Of a DNA stretch of 64,000 bases, positions 52,976 to 64,000 are shown piece after piece (the first letter of the stretch is position 1; each line of letters opens with the position of its first letter). The notes under the pieces were generated by a model. It was not told the DNA's origin and made no database searches. It saw only the letters and a list, made by a program, of their open reading frames with translations. This DNA is from Alloalcanivorax gelatiniphagus (GTDB taxonomy: Bacteria > Pseudomonadota > Gammaproteobacteria > Pseudomonadales > Alcanivoracaceae). The translations under genes were made by a program, and so were the position numbers. The stretch spans positions 1-64,000 of the forward strand of contig NZ_VCQT01000044.1 in assembly GCF_005938655.1 (NCBI RefSeq), given 5' to 3'.

Positions 52976-53881
52976 CTAACGCCACAGGGCGTGGGCCGCT
53001 TCGATCACCAGCCCGTGGCGGCGGGCCAGGGCCGGCCGGTCGTCGTCATAACCACCGCCGATCACGGTGGCCACCGGCACGTCACGGTCGCGGCAAAGCG
53101 TCAGCACCCGGCGCTCCCGCTCCGCCAGGCCGGCAAGGCTCACGGACAGACGCCCGAGGGGATCGCCGGCGTACACATCGACGCCGGCATCGTACAGCAC
53201 CAGATCGGGGCGTACCCGTTCCAGCAGATCGCTGAGCGTGCCGGTCACCGTCTCCAGGTAGTCGTCGTCGCCGAGTCCCACCGGCAGGCCCACATCCAGG
53301 TCACTGTGCATTTTGCGGGTGGGGAAATTTTTCTCGCAATGGATCGAGCAGGTAAAGGCGCGCGGTTCATCGGCCAGCATGGCCGCGGTGCCATCGCCCT
53401 GATGCACATCGCAGTCAAAGATCAGCAGCCGCCGCACCCGGCCGCTCTCCAGCAGCACCCGGGCGGTGACCGCCAGATCATTGAGCACGCAGAAACCGGA
53501 GCCGAAGTCGTAATGGGCGTGGTGGGTGCCGCCGGCCAGGTGGCAGGCGATGCCATGGGCCAGCGCCAGCCGGGCGGTGACCAGGGTGCCCATGGGCGCA
53601 ATGCAGGTACGCCGCGCCAGCGCCTCGCTCCAGGGCAGCCCCAGCCGTTTGGCTTCCTTCTGTTCCAGGCGGTTGTGCAGAAACCGGTCCAGATAGTGCG
53701 GGCAGTGGGCCCGGGCCAGCAGAGCCGGTCGCGCCCGGCCCGGCCGGTGCAGGTTGGCGGGCGTGGCGATGCCGGCGCCGGTCAGATGCTCATGCAGCAG
53801 TCGGAACTTTTCCATCGGGAACCGGTGGCGCCCGGGGAACGGAAAACTGTAGGACGGATGGTAAACCAGCGGTATCGACAT
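52976..53881 (-). CDS. Histone deacetylase-superfamily hydrolase
   Basis: A 301-residue zinc hydrolase of the class II/IV HDAC-AcuC type. The zinc and catalytic residues are seen in GGTHHAHYDFGSGF (His pair), LIFDCDVHQGDGTA (Asp, His) and LYDAGVDVYAGD (Asp). In bacteria the family includes acetylpolyamine and acetoin-related deacetylases; the substrate here is undetermined. It is the last but one gene of a minus-strand run that starts at macA. Confidence 0.9.
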   Translation of the reverse strand: MSIPLVYHPSYSFPFPGRHRFPMEKFRLLHEHLTGAGIATPANLHRPGRARPALLARAHCPHYLDRFLHNRLEQKEAKRLGLPWSEALARRTCIAPMGTLVTARLALAHGIACHLAGGTHHAHYDFGSGFCVLNDLAVTARVLLESGRVRRLLIFDCDVHQGDGTAAMLADEPRAFTCSIHCEKNFPTRKMHSDLDVGLPVGLGDDDYLETVTGTLSDLLERVRPDLVLYDAGVDVYAGDPLGRLSVSLAGLAERERRVLTLCRDRDVPVATVIGGGYDDDRPALARRHGLVIEAAHALWR

Positions 53882-53908
53882 GGCGGCAGTATAACGGAGC
53901 CGGCCGGG

Positions 53909-55313
53909 TCAGGGCGTGTCCACCGCCGCCAGGCCCTGGCCCAGCACCCGGTACAGGGTGACCCGCGCCACCAGGGCGTTGTAACGCAACTCCAGCACAT
54001 TCTCCCGGGCGCCGTTAAGACTGCTTTGCGCGTCCAGCACCGAGGTCAGTTCGATGTCGCCCTCACGATAGCGGACCTCGGCGATGGAAAAGGCGCGCCG
54101 GGCCTGGGCCAGGGCCTCCCGGCGGTGCTCGCCCTGCCGGTCCAGGGCATTGATGTTGCCCAGGCTCTGGTCCACCTCGGACAGCGCGGTGAGCAGCACG
54201 CCCTGGTAGTTGGCCACCTGCTCCGCCCAGGCGGCCCGGGCCACGGTGTTCTCACCCCGGGTGCGGCCACCGTCGAACAGCAACTGGTTCAGCGACGCGG
54301 CCAGGCTGTAGGCGGCGTTGCCGGCGAACAGATCGCCCAGGGAGGCGCTGGCGTAGCCGCTGCTACCGGTGAGGCTCAGCGACGGCCACCAGGCACTCCT
54401 CGCCACCGCCACGCCGTGGTCGGCGGCCATCACCCCGGCCAGGGCGGCGCCCACGTCCGGGCGTTGCGCCAGCACCCGCGCCGGCAGGTCCGGCTGCACG
54501 GCGGGCAGGTTCAGGGCCGCCAACCCGCCGCCGGCCAGCGCGAAGCCCTGGGGCGACTCGCCCACCAGCACCGCCAGGGCGTAGCGGGTCTCCCGGGCCT
54601 GCTGGCGCAGCGCCGGCAGGGCCGCCCGCTGATTGGCCACCAGGGTGCGTTGCTGGGCCAGGTCCAGGGGGGAGACGGCGCCGTAGCGCACCTTGGCCTC
54701 CACCACTTCCAAAACCCGCTCGGACAAGGCCAGGCTGTCCTCCGCCAGGGCCAGCCGGTCCTCCAGGTAACGCCATTGCAGCCAGGTGCTGGCGACGCTG
54801 GCCAGGACCGTGAGCCGCACCGTGTCCCGGTCAAAACGGCTGGCCTCCAGGTTGGCCTCGGCGATGGCCCGGGTGTTGCGCAGGCGCCCCCACAGGTCCA
54901 GCTCGTAGCTGGCATTGGCGTTGAGCTGGTAGCGGTCGGCGCCGTCACCGCCGCCGAAGATACCGGAGGTGGAGGCGCCGCCGCCCAACGACAGGCTGGG
55001 GAACAGGGACGCGCCGGCCTGCTGCAGCCGGCCTTCCGCCTGCAACACCCGGGCGGCGGCGGCGCGCAGATCGGTGTTGTCGGCGAGCGCGCGGTCCACC
55101 AACCGGTTCAGTTCATCGTTGCCGAAATCCCGCCACCAGGCCGGGTTCGCCACCGCCGCCCGGCTATCGGCGATTTGATTCTCCCACCGGGCCGGCGCCA
55201 CCGGCTCCGGCGTTTCCAATCCGGAGCGCATGGCGCACCCGGACGCCAGCAGGAAGAACGCCACCATGACCAGCGCCCGCTTGCCGCTTGCGGCTTGAAA
55301 CTTGAGGCCGGGT

Positions 55314-55321
<8 letters not shown>
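53909..55321 (-). CDS. RND/ABC efflux outer membrane lipoprotein, NodT/OprM family
   Basis: A 470-residue TolC-like protein with lipobox LLASGC. It carries the paired OEP repeats: [48 protein letters not shown] and [17 protein letters not shown]. It forms the outer membrane duct for the MacAB pump encoded just upstream, overlapping macB by 8 bases. It probably exports macrolide-like compounds, lipopeptides or a siderophore. Confidence 0.93.
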
Positions 55322-57271
<1,950 letters not shown>

Positions 57272-57272
<1 letters not shown>

Positions 57273-58411
57273 CAGAACAGGCCCCGGCGGCGCGGCTCGT
57301 CCTCGGTGTGCGCCTGCACCTTGCCGATCACCACGGTGTCGCCTTCGGCGAGCCCGTCGGTGATCTGCACGCGCACCCGGTCAGTGACGCCGGTTTTCAC
57401 CGGCCGCTTCTCGAGACGGCCCTTGCCGGCGGGCGCCTCCACGTACTGACCGTCGGCGCCGCTCTTCACCGCCGACGCGGGCACGCTAAGCGCTCCCTCG
57501 GCGGACTCCACCACGAAAAACACCTGGGCGGTCATCCCCGACATCAAGGCGTTGTCCGGGTTGGCCACATCGAACTCGGCGGTGTAGAGCACCACGTTGT
57601 TGACCACTTCCGGGGTCGGCAGCACCTGGCGTAGCGAGCTGTCGTAACGCACGGCGCTGTTGCCCAGGGTGGAGAAGTACACCGGCATGCCGATCTCCAG
57701 CCGGTCCACGTCCGCCTCGGAGACCTCCGTGGACACGGTCATGGTGGAGAGATCGGCGACGCGCATCAGAATCGGCGCGGTCTGGTTGGCGTTGAGGGTT
57801 TGCCCTTCGCGGGCGTCCAGGGTCACCACGGTGCCGTCGCGGGGGGCGTAGATCTTGGCGTAGCCGAGGGTCGCCTGGTCGCCCTCAAGGCCGGACTGGG
57901 TCTGGTCGATCTGTGCCTGCAGCACTTTGATCTGGGCGCGGGTGGTGGCCAGGGTGGCCTTGGCGGTCTGCCAGGCGTCATCACTGGTGGCGTCGGCCTG
58001 GCGCAGCCGCTCCTGGCGGTCGAACTGCACCTGCGCCAGTTCCAGCTCGGCGCGCTGCTGCTCCAGTTGCGCGCGCAGGGCGTCCAGTTGCGCCAGGCCC
58101 GCCTGCACCTGCGACTCCTGCACCGAGGCATCGATTTCCGCCAGCAGCTGGCCCTTTTCGACTTTATCGCCGAGATCCACGTGCAGCTTTTCCAGCTGGC
58201 CGGACACCTGGGCGCCCACGTCCACGTAATCGTAGGGCTCCAGGGTGCCGAGGGCGGTCACCAGATCCTCGATGTCGGCGGGTTGGGCCCGGGCGGTCTG
58301 CCACTGCCCGTCCGTGGCGCCGTTACCCGACAGCCACCACCAGGACGCGGCCAGCGCGGCCAGGACCACCAGCGAAACGATTAGCAAACGACGTTTGATC
58401 CAGCGTGTCAT
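57272..58411 (-). CDS. macA: MacA-type periplasmic adaptor
   Basis: A 379-residue HlyD/MFP adaptor with an N-terminal anchor ([19 protein letters not shown]). It has a lipoyl-like segment ([20 protein letters not shown]), a long helical hairpin (about 95-175, heptad-rich Gln/Leu), then beta-barrel and membrane-proximal domains. This matches MacA rather than AcrA in its sequence around [18 protein letters not shown]. It is the first gene of the macAB-nodT operon. A 109-base gap separates it from the DUF3820 gene upstream. Confidence 0.93.
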
Positions 58412-58520
58412 GACCCTGCCCGAATACTCTGCCCAGAAAAGAATGCGTCGACCTCAAAGGTACCGGTAAAAGATGCAAAGAATATGCGTCAAACCGCCAA
58501 CCACCGTGCACGCCCGCCGC

Positions 58521-58736
58521 TCACTCGCGGAACGGCGTTACCAGATGCTTGAGATTTTCCACGCTGAGGATCATCGCCAGGGCCATGAGACGGCCCAGCT
58601 CGCCGCGGGGAAAGCCGCGGTCGGCGAACCACAGCAGGTAAGATTCAGGCAGGTCGATCAACGGCCTGCCCTGGTATTTACCGAAAGGCATGGTGCGCTC
58701 GCAGACAGCGATCAGGTCTTCGTTTTTAAAACTCAT
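58521..58736 (-). CDS. DUF3820 family protein
   Basis: A 71-residue protein with the conserved PFGKYQGRPLIDLPESYLLW and FADRGFPRGELGRLM. These match DUF3820 (putative quorum-sensing-regulated virulence factor). The fold is related to a small nucleic-acid-binding domain, but the role is unknown. It is complete at the family's usual length. Confidence 0.85.
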   Translation of the reverse strand: MSFKNEDLIAVCERTMPFGKYQGRPLIDLPESYLLWFADRGFPRGELGRLMALAMILSVENLKHLVTPFRE

Positions 58737-58769
58737 GACGATGCCGTTGGAGCGGAAATGCCGGGCAGA

Positions 58770-59423
58770 CTAACGCGCCGGGCCGCAGCCGTCACCACCG
58801 GGGCCCGGCCCGTCACGTTGCCCGGCCCTCTGTTCGGCATTGGCCTGGCGCAGAATGGACACCGCGCTATGGCAGAACAAACCGGCAATCGCCATCGCCA
58901 CCAGCACGTCCGGCCAGTGGCTGCCGCTGGCCAGCACCAGCAGGCCGGCGACGATCACCGATATATTGGCGAGCACATCATTGCGCGTGCACAGCCAGGC
59001 GGAGCGGATATTGGCGTCACCCTGGCGGTAGCGTACCAGCAGCATCAGGCTGGTGAGGTTGGCCACCAGCGCCAAGGCGCCGATGCCGGACATCATCACC
59101 CCGGGGGGCGCGGCCCCGGTTATCAGGCTTACCAAGCTGTCCGCCAGCACCAGCAACCCCAGCAGCAGCAGCGAGAAGCCCTTGATACGGGCGGCGCGAA
59201 ATCGCCAGGTCAGGGATTGCCCCAGCGCCCAAAGGGTGAGGCCGTAGGTAGCGGCGTCACCCAGGAAATCCAGCGCGTCGGCGCGCAGTGCCCGGGATCC
59301 TGAAAACAGGCCCACCGCCGCCTCGACGCCGAACATCACCAGGTTGATCGCCAGCACCGCGATCAGCGCGTTTCGGTAGGCGACGGGCGCCTGCTTATCC
59401 AGTTCCGGTTCGCAACATGCCAT
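58770..59423 (-). CDS. Short CDF-family cation transporter
   Basis: A 217-residue membrane protein with six hydrophobic segments. The CDF metal-site pattern is partly changed: RADALDFLGDAATYG in TM2 corresponds to the usual HxxxD and SDxx, and CTRNDVLAN stands in TM5. It lacks the C-terminal cytosolic metal-binding domain. The N-terminus MACCEPELDKQ has a Cys pair that may bind metal. It follows the CDF gene at 59448 by 24 bases and probably shares its promoter. Confidence 0.8.
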   Translation of the reverse strand: MACCEPELDKQAPVAYRNALIAVLAINLVMFGVEAAVGLFSGSRALRADALDFLGDAATYGLTLWALGQSLTWRFRAARIKGFSLLLLGLLVLADSLVSLITGAAPPGVMMSGIGALALVANLTSLMLLVRYRQGDANIRSAWLCTRNDVLANISVIVAGLLVLASGSHWPDVLVAMAIAGLFCHSAVSILRQANAEQRAGQRDGPGPGGDGCGPAR

Positions 59424-59447
59424 GCCAGTCTCCGTGCGGTTCGGTGG

Positions 59448-60380
59448 TCAATCGGTTTGGCCGTCGTTCGGCGCGTGCAGCACGCAGAAGTGGGCGTTAT
59501 CGCCCCGCTCCACCTGCAGGGTGCTGTGGGCAATGCTGAAACGGTGTTGCAGCCCGTCCGCCACCCGGTCCAGGTAGGCGTCGCCGGGGAAGCCGTCCGG
59601 CATCACCAGATGGACCGTCAACGCGCTCTCCGTGGTGCTCATGCCCCAGATGTGCAGGTCATGAATGCCGGTGACGCCCGGCTGGTCACGTAACCAGGCG
59701 TCCACCTCGGGAAGATCGATGTTCGCGGGCACCGCGTTCAGCACCAGCTTCAGGGATTCGCGCAGCAGGCCCCAAGTGCCGATCACGATGACCACGGTGA
59801 TCAGCAGACTGGTCACCGGGTCGAGCCAGTTCCAGCCGGTATAGAGTATCGCCAGACCGGCCAGCACCACGCCCACCGACACCGCCGCGTCGGCAACCAG
59901 ATGCAGGAAGGCACCACGGATATTCAGATCGCCCTTACTACCCTTAACGAACAACCAGGCCGACGCCGCGTTGACCAGCACACCGATGCCGGCCACCACC
60001 ATGACGGTCACCGACGCCACCTCCGGCGGATCGGCCAGCCGCCGGATGGCGTCCCAGCCAATCGCGCCGCAGGCGATCATCAGAAACATGGCATTGGCCA
60101 GCGCCGCCAGAATCGAGCTGCCGCGCAGCCCGAAGGTAAAGCGACTGTCCGGTGCCTTGCGCGCCAGCAGGGCGCCGCCCCAGGCCAGCACCAGACCCAG
60201 CACGTCGGACAGATTGTGGCCGGCGTCGGCCATCAACGCCGAGGATTGGGCGATGAACCCGTAGACGAATTCCACCATCGTGAATCCCAGGTTCAGGGTG
60301 ATGGCAATCACGAAGGCGCGGCCGAAATCCTTCGGCGCGCCGTGCGAGTGACCATGATCATGGTGGTGATGGGTGTGCAC
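59448..60380 (-). CDS. CDF-family heavy-metal exporter, CzcD-like
   Basis: A 310-residue CDF transporter. A His-rich N-terminus (VHTHHHHDHGHSHG) precedes six TMs with the metal sites ADAGHNLSDVLG (TM2) and HLVADAAVSVGVV (TM5). A cytosolic C-terminal domain follows (GIHDLHIWGMSTTESALTVH). It exports Zn, Co, Cd or Ni in exchange for protons. A GTG start at 60380 is supported by AAGGAG 7 bases upstream. An ATG 36 bases earlier would lie within the -10 region of the MerR-type promoter, so it is rejected. Confidence 0.9.
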   Translation of the reverse strand: MHTHHHHDHGHSHGAPKDFGRAFVIAITLNLGFTMVEFVYGFIAQSSALMADAGHNLSDVLGLVLAWGGALLARKAPDSRFTFGLRGSSILAALANAMFLMIACGAIGWDAIRRLADPPEVASVTVMVVAGIGVLVNAASAWLFVKGSKGDLNIRGAFLHLVADAAVSVGVVLAGLAILYTGWNWLDPVTSLLITVVIVIGTWGLLRESLKLVLNAVPANIDLPEVDAWLRDQPGVTGIHDLHIWGMSTTESALTVHLVMPDGFPGDAYLDRVADGLQHRFSIAHSTLQVERGDNAHFCVLHAPNDGQTD

Positions 60381-60409
60381 TGGGCGACTCCTTCGATCCG
60401 TTTCGGCAC

Positions 60410-60440
60410 ATTTCAATACCTGTAGCCACTACAGGGTCAA
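60410..60440 (-). promoter_or_regulatory. MerR-family metal-responsive promoter/operator
   Basis: On the minus strand TTGACC (-35) is followed by the dyad CCTGTAG-TGG-CTACAGG and, after a long 19-bp spacer, TGAAAT (-10). The over-long spacer with this dyad is the hallmark of CadR/PbrR/ZntR-type promoters. It drives the CzcD-like gene. No merR-type regulator gene is visible in the window. Confidence 0.82.
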
Positions 60441-60565
60441 GTCCGATCAGGAAGAGGACTTCGGACTGGTCCTCGACCGGCCCCGGCGACGCACAGGCAT
60501 GGCCAGTAATTCATCGTCAATATTGGTGGTATGCGTTCTGTCCTCCCTCTGAATTCGCCAAATCT

Positions 60566-60913
60566 TTACAGTAAATCAATACCAAAACGCTTCATGGTTA
60601 CCACCAGTACCAGGAAACACACCAGCGTTAACAGCGCACTGCAGGACAGGGCCGGCCAAAAGCCCCAGCGCGCCATCATGACGGGAAACAGCAGAAACAT
60701 GGGCAGCGTTGGCAGCACGTACCAGAAGGTGTACCACGCGTGGTCCACAATCCTGGCCGAGGGCGCGCCTTCCACATGCAACCAGATCAGCGTTAATACC
60801 GTGACCAACGGCAAGGCCGCAACCAAGGCCCCTAACCTTCCGCTGTGGCGGGCGATTTCCGAGACCACGACTACCAGCAAGGCGGTAATCAAATACTTAA
60901 CGAATAAAGGCAT
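60566..60913 (-). CDS. DUF3147 family membrane protein
   Basis: A 115-residue protein with four hydrophobic segments (LFVKYLITALLVVVVSEIA, LGALVAALPLVTVLTLIWL, TFWYVLPTLPMFLLFPV, ALLTLVCFLVLVVTM). This resembles DUF3147, small membrane proteins often beside heavy-metal RND genes. TAGGAG lies 5 bases before the ATG at 60913. It lies just downstream of czcA on the same strand, so it is probably in that operon. Confidence 0.75.
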   Translation of the reverse strand: MPLFVKYLITALLVVVVSEIARHSGRLGALVAALPLVTVLTLIWLHVEGAPSARIVDHAWYTFWYVLPTLPMFLLFPVMMARWGFWPALSCSALLTLVCFLVLVVTMKRFGIDLL

Positions 60914-60973
60914 AGCAACTCCTACCCATCTCATACTGACAGGGCGCCGCAAACAGTGGCGCCCTGTTTCGAG

Positions 60974-64000
<3,027 letters not shown>

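Overview
The window is a GC-rich chromosomal segment of a gammaproteobacterium. The gene order ppk1 / ppx / trxA / rho / ubiD is the Pseudomonas-type order. Together with a DcaP-type porin, hydrocarbon-degrader-like gene content and many Pseudomonas-like REP hairpins, it suggests an Alcanivorax-type marine bacterium or a close relative. This is inference from content; there is no rRNA or other marker gene here. No tRNA, rRNA, CRISPR array or intact insertion sequence was seen.

Layout. 0-7 kb: FKBP lipoprotein, ParA-like ATPase, ABC-F factor, DUF502 membrane protein, greB, hemB. 7-14.5 kb: an operon of PLP amino-acid decarboxylase, AdiC-like antiporter and DcaP-like porin, then a convergent TonB-dependent siderophore receptor with a Fur-like box. 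14.6-20.5 kb: ppk1 behind a three-repeat Pho box, convergent ppx, then trxA and rho. 30.4-36.6 kb: ubiD, a short-chain dehydrogenase, trxC, a Tat-type FAD oxidase paired with a PLP protein, and an OB-fold periplasmic protein. 36.7-44.6 kb: creBCD and glcDEF. 44.6-51 kb: amidase, medium-chain dehydrogenase, AraC regulator, YdjM-like membrane hydrolase, cfa. 51-58.5 kb: LpxR-like lipid A deacylase, CbiX-like protein, histone-deacetylase-family hydrolase, and a MacA-MacB-NodT efflux operon. 58.5-64 kb: heavy-metal genes: two CDF transporters with a MerR-type promoter, a DUF3147 protein, and czcA cut by the window end.

The unusual part is 20.5-30.4 kb, an AT-rich accessory block between rho and ubiD. 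I read it as the remains of a chromosomal integron. It has a decayed integron-integrase fragment next to rho, a run of small single-gene cassettes, and attC-like folded sites after most of them, several overlapping stop codons. The cassettes encode families typical of phage defence or genome conflict: an FRG-domain protein, an HNH nuclease fused to a DUF3298-like domain, a HEPN-like protein and a DUF4062-TPR protein. Others encode a GNAT acetyltransferase, a TrmH-like RNA methyltransferase, two lipoproteins and two frameshifted small membrane proteins. The block looks like two cassette loci joined in tandem: the rho 3' end occurs twice (about 90 percent identical over 114 bp), and so does a roughly 330-bp cassette-junction/ubiD-upstream segment.

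REP-like hairpins (core GGAGCGRCTTCAGYCGC) lie between many genes. In three places they supply the stop codon of the preceding gene, and near glcF they accompany a tandem duplication of the gene's 3' end.
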